Assembly: GCA_019925105.1 (NCBI GenBank)
Contig: JAHGAU010000040.1
Span: forward strand, 310,001 to 374,000
Direction of reading: 5' to 3'
DNA: 64,000 bases
Origin: Niebla homalea
Taxonomy: Eukaryota > Ascomycota > Lecanoromycetes > Lecanorales > Ramalinaceae
This document shows positions 9,183-19,795 of the stretch, piece after piece. Made by a program: the position numbers and the translations under genes. The notes under the pieces are model-generated. The model had not been told where the DNA came from. It saw nothing but the letters and a program-made list of their open reading frames with translations, and did no database searches. How positions within the stretch are numbered: position 1 is the first letter of the stretch; each line of letters begins with the position of its first letter.

Positions 9183-10392
9183 AGAAGAGATTTCTCTCCT
9201 CCTCTTCTTTCTCCAATCTCTCCTTAATCTCTGCTCGATATCTTGTCTCTGTTTCTTCCAACGTCGTACGGTGCGGTCTTAGAAATTTCATCACTGGGAG
9301 TGGTACGTCCTTGATCCGTCCGTCGAATAAGTTCGCTTTAAGGTACTTACATAGAGTGAGAACCTGCTCGCGTACGTCGAGTAGATCTTTCAAAATCCGA
9401 TCCACCTTTAGTTGCATTTTCCACAGCTCAAACCGAAACCTCTCGGTATACAGAATTTGCTGTCTGGAATACGCCTCGACAAAAACATTGTATTCGCTGG
9501 CTGGCATTTTCGACTCCTCCGGTTTTATTAATTCAGTAACGCGATTTTCCCTGGTGAAGCGCGTTTGCTTCGTGCTTTCTGTGGGGGTTCGCTCTGCTTG
9601 TACAAGAGCAGCCTTGGATGATCTTTTCAGAAAGTCTCGAAGAACCTTATTCGGCAAGGTTGCATTCGCGTTCTTGGATTTCCGTTTCCGTAGGTCGCAA
9701 GTTTTGGCGACAAGTATGGGCATCAATTCTACCGACGCTTTCAGATCCAAACTCTTTACTTCCTCCGAAGTAAAAGGGCTATTGAAGAAAGAGCCATCTG
9801 AATTGAGTTGCTCTATGACATTGGATCGTAAGGATTTTAGTCGCTGCCACAATAGGGAGTCTGCTTCCATAGAAGAACCATAATGGATAGTATAGGACTT
9901 GTTTAGACTTGTGCTGAAGAATTCCTGCCTCCGATCAATAGTGCGAGTGGTCGGGATGGTCAGAGGAGCTCCATCAATGAACTCGGTAGATACCTCCTTG
10001 TCTTTTCCCTTTTTGAGTGGCGGGCGATCTGCTTCCATAGTACCAGTGGACGTAGGGTCTCTTTTGTTTTGGCGCGCATTCTCAGCTCGCTTCATTCCGG
10101 CCCTCTGCTTGTTAGCATCGACGGGTCTTTTCAGACCTCCCAACCGTGGAAGTTTCCCTGTTTGCGGATAAGGAGATGAACAATCTGACTTCACAAATGG
10201 CCGTTCAATGGACTGATCGAAGATGTCTTCTGACCCGTTGGTAGAAGAAGCTGGTGCCGACTCAGGTCTATTTGCCCGCTCTTGATTTGTGCGCACTGGA
10301 GTTCTTCCTCTGAAAGGTTCTGGTTGAGCCTCTGCTTTCGAGAAATCCGAGGCATGGCTAGACTCGAGATCGGACATAGACGGTGATGCCAT
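9157..10392 (-). CDS. Hypothetical coiled-coil protein, 411 residues
   Basis: The frame is open from 10482 but lacks an upstream ATG, so I place the start at ATG 10392 (MASPSMSDLES). The N-terminal ~180 residues are Ser/Pro/Arg-rich with Lys/Arg patches. Residues ~200-411 are predominantly helical with heptad-like spacing and end in a highly charged segment (KERLEKEEEERN) and an RERERH tail that comes from the minisatellite. A segment rich in Gln, Arg and Leu (FRFELWKMQLKVDRILKDLL) looks like a coiled coil. No catalytic motif is visible and I do not recognise a family. An extra 5' exon upstream is possible, because the open frame continues 30 codons above the chosen start. It could be a lineage-specific gene or a decayed element protein. 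Confidence 0.45.
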   Translation of the reverse strand: MASPSMSDLESSHASDFSKAEAQPEPFRGRTPVRTNQERANRPESAPASSTNGSEDIFDQSIERPFVKSDCSSPYPQTGKLPRLGGLKRPVDANKQRAGMKRAENARQNKRDPTSTGTMEADRPPLKKGKDKEVSTEFIDGAPLTIPTTRTIDRRQEFFSTSLNKSYTIHYGSSMEADSLLWQRLKSLRSNVIEQLNSDGSFFNSPFTSEEVKSLDLKASVELMPILVAKTCDLRKRKSKNANATLPNKVLRDFLKRSSKAALVQAERTPTESTKQTRFTRENRVTELIKPEESKMPASEYNVFVEAYSRQQILYTERFRFELWKMQLKVDRILKDLLDVREQVLTLCKYLKANLFDGRIKDVPLPVMKFLRPHRTTLEETETRYRAEIKERLEKEEEERNLFSIRERERH

Positions 10393-10742
10393 AGTGGGTT
10401 TGTTCCCTATCGCAGCAGGTCTTGGTGCTGGGATAGTTGAGGGTGGTGCGCGAATACTCGGGGCAGCTGCCTGGCCAGTCAAGTCAATGGCCGAACTGGC
10501 TGGTGATGATGTTGTGATAGCAGTGTCCTTATTCTTCCCAAAATGTACTACAAATCGCCGCCGTCAGACAAGACGTACATTTCGACAACGGGAGTGTCCA
10601 GCCTCACACCAATTACACCAGGGCTACTGTAGATTTATACTCCTGCATCTTTGAGTATCAAATTCGGGTCCTCGACCACGTGTCCCAGAGCACCGGGAAA
10701 AGGTTGTTCAAAAGTGTGAGACAGACCGATAATTAAGCTTCA

Positions 10743-11623
10743 ATGCGTGAGAAACTAGTCTCGGCAAACCAAAAATACGAATCCCTTATGCTTCTTACCG
10801 ATACCCAAGAAGAAAGGATACTGCTTACTCAGCGCGCACCTAGGCAGAAGACCATCATCGATATTCAAAAGCAGCTACTCATCCTTTTTCAACAATCTCA
10901 AAAGGACTAATTCGCAGAAAAACAGGATGGAAAGGAACGAGCTCTTTTACAGGACCTTATAACAGCCTTAAACTATCAGGACGACAAGAACTTCGTGTCT
11001 GCAAGGATAGCTGGTACCTGTAAATCGTTTTCTAAGGAATAAACCTTTAAACAGTCGCGCGACTGCCTAAAATCCAGCCTTCTTTGGGTCACGGCTGGCC
11101 CCAGCTATGGTAAGTCTCTATTGGCTCGAGCGCTGATTGATGAACGTTGGGTATCCAGGAGTGTCATGTCATCCACTGTCTGTTATTTTTCAAGGAAAGT
11201 CAGGAGCGGCGTACCCAAAGGAAGCACGCTCTCGGTGCTTTACTCCATCAGCTCTTCAAAAGCTCAGACCTCGTAGAGCACGGACTGGCAAGTCATAGAA
11301 GCCATGGTAAGGGTCTCCTTGAGGCTTTCGACGAGATGTGGGATATTTTACTTCAAGCCGCCAGTGATCCGGATGCCGGGGAGAGCATATGCGTCATCGA
11401 TGCCTTAGATGAATGCGAGCAAAGATCTTGACTGCAGCTTCTAGATCGGCTCGTCACCTTTTATTCGCACATAGACCTGGAGACCAACTCAACAGCTCTT
11501 AAGTTCTTGATCACAAGCCGGCCGTATGAGGACCTGGACGACCAATTCCAGCGCTTCACTCATGTTCCATACGCTAATGTGGGTAGGGGTATCATGAAGA
11601 TGAGCCATAGACTAAACGCCGAT
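10743..11623 (+). pseudogene. NACHT-domain STAND receptor pseudogene
   Basis: The translation keeps a P-loop (WVTAGPSYGKSLLARALIDE) and, after a frameshift near 11190, a Walker-B-like CVIDALDECE and the LKFLITSRPYEDL block that follows it in fungal NACHT proteins. An N-terminal helical region precedes the P-loop. The frame is broken by TAA at ~10906 and ~11038, by the frameshift inside the conserved CYF-F-KESQ region, and by TGA at ~11429, where CGA is expected. The C-terminal repeats (WD or ankyrin) are absent. It is therefore a dead fragment of a fungal NOD-like receptor gene. The stops are of the C-to-T kind. Confidence 0.75.
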
Positions 11624-12065
11624 TGAGGCCAAAGCATGGAAACCGAAGAAGACGCGCCGAGTTGCAAAGTAGGTTAGTAAGACCGAAGACTTCCTTCAGT
11701 AGTAGGTCTTTCGACTGTTGCCCAACTCCCTGTACCGCGGTTGCAGGCAACCTTTTCGTCTTTTAAGACGCACGTTGCTCTACCACAGAGACCCCTTTTC
11801 AGGAAGATTCAACTCTAGGTTGCACCTATGGAGCAGAGCGGAGTTTGTCGACATTCCCTGAGCACTTTGCATAGCATTGGACTGATGTTTATACCGCAAA
11901 AGCGGCTGTTACAGACGTCTGGATACGAAATGTTATAAGATGAATGTTGGGCAATTTTGGGGGCTTTTCATTATTTCAAAACGCCACCGCTGTGCTGAGT
12001 ATAGTACAAAATATCCTTGTGCCAGTGTCGTACACTCACCAAACATTCTCACATCAAATCAATCT
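11624..12065. other. Intergenic, no gene seen
   Basis: No coding frame is visible. This is probably further decay of the NACHT pseudogene's 3' part plus the terminator region of the thioesterase gene. Confidence 0.35.
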
Positions 12066-12962
12066 TCAGCTCTTGACCTGCGCCAAATCCTCCCGAATCA
12101 TCCTCGTCATCTCCTCCATGAAATCCGCATCGAAGAAGTGATCATGCTGCCGATCGACCTTGATCACCTTCAACTTCTCCATCGGCCACCCACTCGTCTC
12201 CTGGTTGAACCGATACTCCACCCCCCACTTACGTCGATCACTGGTCCCCGGCGGATGATCCCCCAAGATGGTCGCCTTGATCAGCGTGGCCGTGCACTGG
12301 ATGCCATCGGGTCCAGCCTCGGGCACAAATTGCGTCGGCCCTGCACCAGCAACGATATCCAAGCTGTTGTAGATGTACTTGCGCATGCGGGGCAAGTACT
12401 CCATGATATCGACCTCATCATCCTCGTCCTCGCTCACGGGGTCCAAGGCGCGGAACATCACATCCTGCTCCATCTCGATCTTGGGGCTGCCGACCAAAGC
12501 GCGCAGACCCATCTGCGGGGCATACGTCTTGAACATCCATTCGGCAATCGGGTCGCGTTCTTTCGGATCCTCGTACGCCGGGCATCCCTGCGGGTTTATC
12601 GCATCGATCAGCAACAGATGCGCGCACTCATCCCCCTTGCCCTCGGCCGTCAAGATTGCAGCGATTTTGGCCGCGAGCATGCCGCCGAGGGACCAGCCCC
12701 CAATGATGTAAGGGCCAGTGGGGCGGACGGCGCGCATGCGGTCAAGATACTCCTTGGCCATCTTGTCGAGGCTGCGAGGAGGAATGTACGTGCGCTTCTC
12801 GTAGATGGGGGACGAGAGACCGTAGACTGGCCGGGACTGGCGCGCGGTGGAGAGGGCGCCAAAGTTGAGGTAGGGAAGCCCGAAGCCAGAGATCGCGTGG
12901 ATGAGGAAAACAGGCGTGAGGGGCGAGGACTGGTCGCCTTGGATGTGGAAGATGGAGTCCAT
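12066..12962 (-). CDS. Free-standing alpha/beta-hydrolase thioesterase
   Basis: An intron-less gene of 298 residues that resembles the thioesterase domains of polyketide and non-ribosomal peptide synthases, but as a separate protein. It starts with the core strand VFLIHAISGFGLPYLNF. The nucleophile elbow is IIGGWSLGG with Ser91, preceded by the usual helix. A strand ending LLLIDAINPQG carries the likely catalytic Asp120, and QHDHFF near residue 276 supplies the His. There is a variable lid of ~100 residues between them. No signal peptide, so it is cytosolic. In fungal clusters such proteins hydrolyse or edit chains bound to a synthase carrier domain. The PKS-NRPS at 26-37 kb lacks a release domain, which makes this gene a plausible trans-acting partner despite the 13-kb distance. 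That link is inference. Confidence 0.8.
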   Translation of the reverse strand: MDSIFHIQGDQSSPLTPVFLIHAISGFGLPYLNFGALSTARQSRPVYGLSSPIYEKRTYIPPRSLDKMAKEYLDRMRAVRPTGPYIIGGWSLGGMLAAKIAAILTAEGKGDECAHLLLIDAINPQGCPAYEDPKERDPIAEWMFKTYAPQMGLRALVGSPKIEMEQDVMFRALDPVSEDEDDEVDIMEYLPRMRKYIYNSLDIVAGAGPTQFVPEAGPDGIQCTATLIKATILGDHPPGTSDRRKWGVEYRFNQETSGWPMEKLKVIKVDRQHDHFFDADFMEEMTRMIREDLAQVKS

Positions 12963-14882
12963 TGCTGCTGCTGCTGATGTGCTTTGAGGTACGTAGAATA
13001 GTAGTTCGAGGGGATAAGGCCCGGGTCAAGGAAGGGATGAGGAAGGGGTTGAAGCTGGAGGCGAAGGTGAGTGCGGCCGTGGTGGAGTCGGTGTGCAAGT
13101 GGTAAGATGTTGCAAGTGATGATTTGAATGATTCCCTTGGAGTCCTCCTTGTGTTGAGAAGGGGGGGGGGAAAGGTGAGTTGGATGCCTTGCTCGCTGTC
13201 TTGCTTCTCTTACTCCTTAAGCCCTTTCTCCTTTCCCTTGAAAAGAAAAGTCAGGCTTTTCGATGCTTGGTTGGTATGATCAGAAAAGAAAGAAAGACCA
13301 GAACAACGTGTCCATGACATCCTTTTTATCTCTCTTCCCCCCTCTTTCCCCAACGCACTTCCTTCCCATAATGATGAGAAGAATGACGTCCTCCCAACAA
13401 ACCCTTGCGTACAGGGCCCGCGTACCCCTCAGACCAGAGCCGTGACCATGATGAATTGTCCGTTGCACATCGGGGTATAAGGGTCCGATATCCCCCTCCC
13501 ACCTCATTCGTCCGTTTCCCGCTTTGTCAGCCCCAGGGACGCCCTTCCAGCCAATCAGACCGTTCCAGGGTCGCAATTCTAATGGCAAAGTCTAAAATCC
13601 TTCTCCTTTTTTCCTTTCTTCTCTGTTTACTTCCTTCGGGTCCATGTCCGTTGTGCTGCGGGCGGACGGAAGCGCAGCCAGTCACCTCATCGCGATCTGC
13701 TTGGCATGGCTTGCGGTACGAAGGGGGGCACGCCCAACTGACTGGGAGCAGGCCGTTGGTTCTCGGGTGAGTGGGGACGACATCGAAGATCGAATCAGTA
13801 TGAGGGGCTAGTTACACATATGGCACTTTTCTCCTCTAGTCTACGCCGTTCAGTGGGGTTCGATCTTCGGCCCAGCCAGCCAGCCAGCCAGTGAGTCAGC
13901 AAGGTGGGAGTTTGTTGCATCGTGATCGTCGATGCGGTGATATGTGATATGTTGGTCGTCACGGACTGTTTACCCGTTCGCTACTGCTACTGCTACTGCC
14001 ACCATAAGCAGAAGCTTTGTTCAGGCGTGGAGTGGAGTGGAGTGGAGTGGAGGTTTGCTACGCCCTGCTCGGTCTCACAGTGATGGCATGCTCGCTTGCT
14101 ATCCCATGCATGCTGCCCGATTATTGGTGAGAATCAATCTTCGATGCGGAGGTAATTGAATCCTTCGGGGAGACATTGCTCCAGCAATCGGGACCTGGCT
14201 TCCGTTGGTCGTGGTGTGATGCTTACGAATGTCCGTCTGCTCGGCTGAAACGGGGTTCGGTGTAAGTATCTACAGTCTTACTTCCTACCCCGTGTATGTC
14301 TCTCTCTCTGTATGGGTGTGTGATGCAGCGTTACGGCCATGCAGCGTCACTACCCAACAAGCCTCCTGCGTGCAGCTCACCCGCATCGCCCCGTATGGCG
14401 AGCAAGGCACCTTGCCTACCGATTCGGTAATTCATGGACGCCACCCCCTGGACTGTCTTCATCAGGAAACCCGCTTTCGTTGAATGTAGAGGTTGGGTTT
14501 TCGAAGGATGGCATCATCAGCATCCCAAATCGTCGATGTAGGTGAGCGAGCCTGGGCGTTTACTTGGATGACGGCGTTGGCCGTTGTTGTGCGGACAAGA
14601 CATCAAGGGGATGGTCAAAGCTTCGCTATGAGAGCGTGGGGGAAATGATTTACAGGATGTGTGAGGTATACGCAATCCATGAAGGATGATTTGAGAGGTA
14701 TGGGCACGGAAGGCGTGTGGAGATTTTTGGAAACTTTGATGTTGGGCTATATACAAGGACATTTGAACCAAAACCTCCTGCCTTTTCTCTCAAATTGATG
14801 ATCCAGACTATCTCACAATCTCGTGGCTCCTGATCCTTCCCCAAGAAGCTCGGAACCATCCGCTGCACTTCTTCAAAAGTTA
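12963..14882. other. Intergenic, microsatellites only
   Basis: This ~1.9-kb spacer lies upstream of the thioesterase and downstream of the MFS gene. It contains a poly-G run near 13160, a (CCAG)n stretch near 13880, a (CTACTG)n run near 13980 and a (GGAGT)n run near 14030. A 62-codon frame from 13582 has a signal-peptide-like start but nothing else to support it. Confidence 0.4.
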
Positions 14883-17595
14883 CTACCGCCCATCCCTCAT
14901 CAACCTCTCAAAATCATCATCCACCAGATCCGCCAGACTCGGCTGATGGTCCATATACGGCAGCAACATGACGCTATTCGGCCTCCCCTGCCGCACCTCC
15001 CCGGACGCTGGTCGATACAGCTGCGTCTGATTCAGATTGGTGGGGAAAGTGAAGAAGCCGCCAATCTCCCTCGAGTAGCGCGACGACGATCGATTGTTGT
15101 TGATGTGGTTGCTGTGGATCGAATGTCTGATCTGGGAGGTCCGTGGGGCTTGCGATGATCTCAGGTGGGAGATGCGCGAATGTTGATCCATCGTTTCCAG
15201 TGGTGCGGAAATGGTGGGCACACGTGGGCGGCTGCCCACGGTTCCTCCCAGGGATGGCCAGCGCGAGGAGCGACGCGTGGGGAATGAGTTCTGGCTCGAA
15301 GCTGGGGTGGAGATGAGGTGCTTTTCGAGGTCTTCGGTTGCGTTGGCGAGGAGGACGGAGTCGGTCGCACCACCGGCGTTTGGGAGTGGGCGAGACTTCT
15401 CGAGCTCGCCGTCCAGGCTGATGGCTTTGATGGGGATGCTGGTGATGAGCGCGAAGCCTGATAGGGCGCAAAGGACTACCCAGATAATTTTTAGGGAATC
15501 GGCATACGCTTGGACCAGCAGACTTTTGTTGGGACTGGGAGGCATGGCTTTGATGATTTGGGCCAAGGCTGCACCATTGCTTGCGTACTCGTTTGACATG
15601 GCGGCGAGACTGGGTATACCGTCGAGCTTCTTCTTCATCTGATTTTGGAAAATGACGCCGCCGATTGCGACACCCAGAGCTTGACCGAGCGGTCGGAAGA
15701 CGGTGAACAAGGAAACGGCCGAGGTCATATCTTCTTCAGAGGTGGCAGCCTGCAGCATTACGCCCAAAGCGACATAGTTGAATCCAGCTCCGATACCGAG
15801 GACAAGGTTCATGAAAACCCACTGTACGGTGGTTGTATTGACGTCCATAAGATAGAGGATGCCGACTCCTAAGGTAGTGATGACCCAGCCGCTCCAGATG
15901 GCCCAGCGATAAGAGTTGAAGCGTGCGATGGCAGCGCCTGTCAGGAATGCGCATGGCGCGATCGTGAATGTTTCTGGAAAAAGCGCTACACCCGACATGA
16001 TTGGTGTGAGACCCTTGACAGCCTCATAGTAAAGTGGCAGGTAGTACAGTGCCGTCGTCACGATCAAGCCGTGAAGCACCACCTGGATGAAGGAGAGGAC
16101 GGAGTTGCGGTTCTTGAAGATTCGCGTCCGGATGATGGGATTCTTCGGGATGTGACCTTCATAGAAATAGAGCGAGATGTGTCCCAGGCCACCCAGGATC
16201 AGAGGCACCAAGGTGTGCCAGGATGACCATGCAAATTGCACTCCGCCCCAAGAGAGCGGAATGAGAAAAGCGGTGGTGGAGGCTACAAACAGCGCTGAAC
16301 CTCCCCAGTCGAGGCGAGATAGCTTGTGAAAGAATGTTCCCGTGGATCCAGCAGTGTTGATGAAGATGGGTATCATGACCAAAGATGTCCCTACGAATGG
16401 GAGGTTGATCCAGAAGATCCAGCGCTGTATCAATCCTTACCGTCAGTATACCTGCAGAACATCCTTAGCGCAATGCAGGGCTTGGAGGTACGTACCCAAG
16501 TGACCTTTTCGGAGAAGCCGCCTCCGAGAAGTGGGCCGGATACCGTACCAATGGCATACATGCTGCTGATGACCCCGAACCATTGCCCTCTTAATCGAAG
16601 TGGGACGAGATCGCAAATGATCAGTTGGCAAAGGACTTCGACTCCTCCGCCCCCAATACCTTGAATGGTTCTGCCAGTGAGAAGGATGGTGAAATTGTTG
16701 GATGCTCCTGATATTATGATGCCGGCGAGGAAGAGACAGCCTGAGATAATACTGATCCATTTGCGGCCGTACTCATCGGAGAGGGCACCAATCGTTGGCT
16801 GAAATACTGTAGACGTAAGTAGATACGATGTTGCCGCCCAGAAAGCTTCCAGAGCCGTTCCGTGAAGTTTCTCGGCGATCACCTGTGAAAGGATCAGGGT
16901 GCTTTCTTGCATCTGGATTTGCCTGACCCTACCGGTAATGCGACGGAAAGGGCAGTCGAATCAAGCGCCACCATGAGAGTGAATACAGCCATAGTGGCGA
17001 ATGCCATGTACAACGAGAAGCTGGGCTTGAATGCTGCTATCGGCGGTTCTGCAAACGGCGGTTCTGCAGCTCTGTTCATTGAAGGTCGTTCCCGTCTTGG
17101 CACAGGCGGCTTTTCACCATCGTCTGTCGGTCTGTCCTGCCTCTCGAAAGCGGATGCTGTGGATCTATTGCGGGAAGATGGATCGACCAGTGTTTGGTCG
17201 CTCATAACGGATGCTGGTGTGGCTACTGGTGGGAAAGTCGGAAGGGCAGAGATGTCGCTTTCATCTCCGATCGGGCGATCGGCTTGGTCATGAAGCGATA
17301 CTCGACCGTGCGATGATTCGGGTATACTGTACATTGACTTCCGCTTGGCCGACCCAGCGGGAGATGATGTTGATCCAAATTTGGGCAAGGAGTGGCCGAA
17401 GCTGGAGACTGCACCCCTGGACGACGACATCATTCGCGAGATGCGGCCTGAATCGCCAGAGGCGCGTCTTGACTGCCGTTCCGTGTGACCATAGTCTTCC
17501 CCACTGAGCCTGTAAGCGTGAGGATCCGATATCTGTTGCGATGATATACTGTCTTCCGTGCCATTGTTGAGGCATTGAAGCCTGGGTCTAGACAT
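14883..17595 (-). CDS. MFS transporter, drug:H+ antiporter type, with long cytosolic tails
   Basis: Three exons on the minus strand: 16933-17595, 16496-16882 and 14883-16424, with introns of 50 nt (16883-16932) and 71 nt (16425-16495). The product has 863 residues. About 200 N-terminal residues are Ser/Arg-rich and cytosolic. Membrane helices start at FSLYMAFATMAVFTLMVALD. The family signature GALSDEYGRKW between helices 2 and 3 and the antiporter motif IGTVSGPLLGGGF in helix 5 are present. About 14 helices follow, consistent with the DHA2 group. The last ~160 residues are again cytosolic and Ser/Arg-rich. Both tails are longer than usual, so phosphoregulation is possible. It probably exports the product of the neighbouring PKS-NRPS, an inference from position. 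An upstream Met at 17637 would add 14 residues. Confidence 0.85.
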
Positions 17596-18622
17596 GACAG
17601 ATAAAAAAGGCAATCTTGAAAGGGTAGGTAGCATCAAAGTTCAGCAGAGCACAGTAAAGTCCTTCGCAGGTATGGATATAGAGGTCAGTATGTAATGATG
17701 CGTGAAAAGCTCGGAGGGACATTCTGCCACATGGCTTATTATCCTAGGGCACCAAACTGCTGGTACCAAGGCGGAGGCTTTCGTCTACCATCAGGAATAA
17801 GGCTTCGTCCAGTGTACCGCTGCACTGCTGTTAGTGGAGATCGGATGTAATGATGCCGTGCCATTTAGATCAGCCAGTGTGGATAGGAGCTCAGTGGGCC
17901 TGCGGAGGTTACGGATCATGGGGAGAATCCATTCTTTGGTTATTGTCCGCAGGGTCTAGGGGAAGAGTCGGGAGAAATGCAAGGTCTTTTGGGTGGGTGG
18001 TTCAAGTAAGAACCGTAAAAGGTGGAGGGTGGTTGATCGAGGTTGAAAATTACATGGTTTTAATGTATTGTAATTTTTCAAGATCCCGCTAAGCCCCATT
18101 CGATTTGGCTGGGGTTGCGGTACGGCCGATGGCTGTCCCGGATATCGTCGGAAGAGAATGATTTTCAACTCATTATCATGCACTCCAATGGCTCACACCT
18201 GGTTGGCCATATGCATTGTACGATATGCACTGCTCGCAAAAATCATCTTTCCCTCAGCCTGATATCGACCATCTGCCTTCAGTCCAATTGTACGTAGCCT
18301 GCCATCGACTTCTACTGCCAGCATCAAAAATCTCCGTGGTCGTCCGGGCCCTTACCTCAGTCACAAGATGTCGATAATCGCCGAATGAGTGGCCCCGACG
18401 GCACTAGCATCCGTTTCAGTGACGGGTGCTTGCATATGCTCCCTTCCTTGATGGCCATATCAACGAGGGATTTGTATCTATTGAGCTCCTTATGTTTACT
18501 TAACAAGTTCGTGATTCCTCTCTAGCAAACCCATTGTGTCCTGTACCCACCGTTCTGCATTCATCGACCTTTGCATCATCACTCTTTCCACAACCTTCTC
18601 GCCGTTCTCGTGTCAAATCGCA
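17596..18622. other. Divergent promoter region between MFS and RTA1-like genes
   Basis: About 1 kb with no convincing gene. It must hold the promoters of the two divergent membrane-protein genes. Confidence 0.4.
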
Positions 18623-19795
18623 ATGTCTCTCCCACACCTGCCCCTTCACCAATTGGTACCTCGCGACGGTGTGGATTGTGAGTGGGTGAATGTGACATGT
18701 CCAGTGTCAAATTCATTCTATGGCTACACACCTCAATTGGCATCGAACATTGTCTTCCTGGTCTTCTTCAGTCTTTGTTTGATTGCCCACGGCGTTCAAG
18801 GCATCTTCTATCGAGATTGGTGGACATTCACCGCCATGGTCTGCGGCTGTCTCTGTGAGATCATGGGTTATGGAGGAAGGATAGCGATGCATTATAACCC
18901 TTATAATCTCACGGGGTAAACTTCGACCCGAACACAGTCTCGTAAGATCGTGACTAACATAGATCAAGGTTTCTGATACAGATCTGCTGCCTGACGATTG
19001 CGCCAGCCTTCTTCTCGGCAGCCATCTATGTCTGTTTGACAAGATTGTAGGTATTTTTCCGCTTCAAGTGATGAACATGTTGCTTACCAGTCCACTCAAG
19101 TATCATTGTCTTTGGACCAGAAGTCTGCACTGTACCAGCAAACACATACCTCTGGGTGTTCATTTTCTGTGACATTGTTTCGCTTGCACTCCAAGGTATG
19201 ACTTCTGAGCAAGGTCAGTCGAAAAGATCCCTGACGCTCTTCACAGGTGCTGGAGGCGGCCTGGCCTCCGTCGCGGCGCAGAACAACACAAGTCTGACGG
19301 AAGGCGACAACGTGCAACTAGCCGGTCTGTCGTGGCAGGTCGCTTGCTTGTCGCTCTTCGCACTGTGCTGTGCTCAATACGCGTGGAAGGTCTACTCAGA
19401 CCCTGCCGCGCTCACCCGAGCCAAGCTGATTATGGCGCAAAACCCAATGTTCAAATTTTTCATGGGCGCCTTGGCTCTATCATACACCTGCATCATGATA
19501 CGGTGCATTTACAGGATTGTTGAGCTGGCGCCTGGATGGGGAAGTGCAGAGATGTCGGACGAGACAGACTTCATTGCCTGTGAAGGAGCGTAAGTCAACC
19601 CTGTCATTGTCTGGAACCCTGAGTAAGTGAGCTAATCATCCCAACAGAATGATCGTTGTTGCTGTGGTCGTCCTGAATCTGTTCTTCCCAGGACAATACC
19701 TCACGAAGCGATTCGCCATGGAATTGTCCTCGAAGCATAGCTCGACTTCATCGTCCACCTCTTCTACGCCCTTGGAGAAGCCAGTGAAAGTGTGA
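18623..19795 (+). CDS. RTA1-like seven-helix membrane protein
   Basis: Five exons: 18623-18915, 18969-19046, 19101-19195, 19247-19589 and 19648-19795, encoding about 318 residues. All four introns are 51-58 nt. The protein has an N-terminal luminal segment with a glycosylation site (WVNVTC) and seven hydrophobic helices. RTA1-family features are visible: IQICCLTIAPAFFSAAIYVC, a VFIFCDIVSLALQGAGGG stretch, and AFMGALALSYTCIMIRCIYR-like helix 6. RTA1-family proteins are fungal membrane proteins linked to sterol or lipid stress and drug resistance. In intron 1 two acceptors six bases apart (TAG at 18962, AAG at 18968) keep the same frame; I used the second because of its spacing from the CTAAC branch site. 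Its place beside the MFS gene could mean self-protection, but it may be unrelated. Confidence 0.85.

Noticed and set aside
11940..12977. 345-codon plus-strand frame
   Set aside because: It is antisense to the thioesterase gene, whose minus-strand frame carries clear catalytic motifs.
13582..13770. 62-codon frame with a signal-peptide-like start
   Set aside because: Very short, low-complexity surroundings, no family resemblance, no splice or promoter support.
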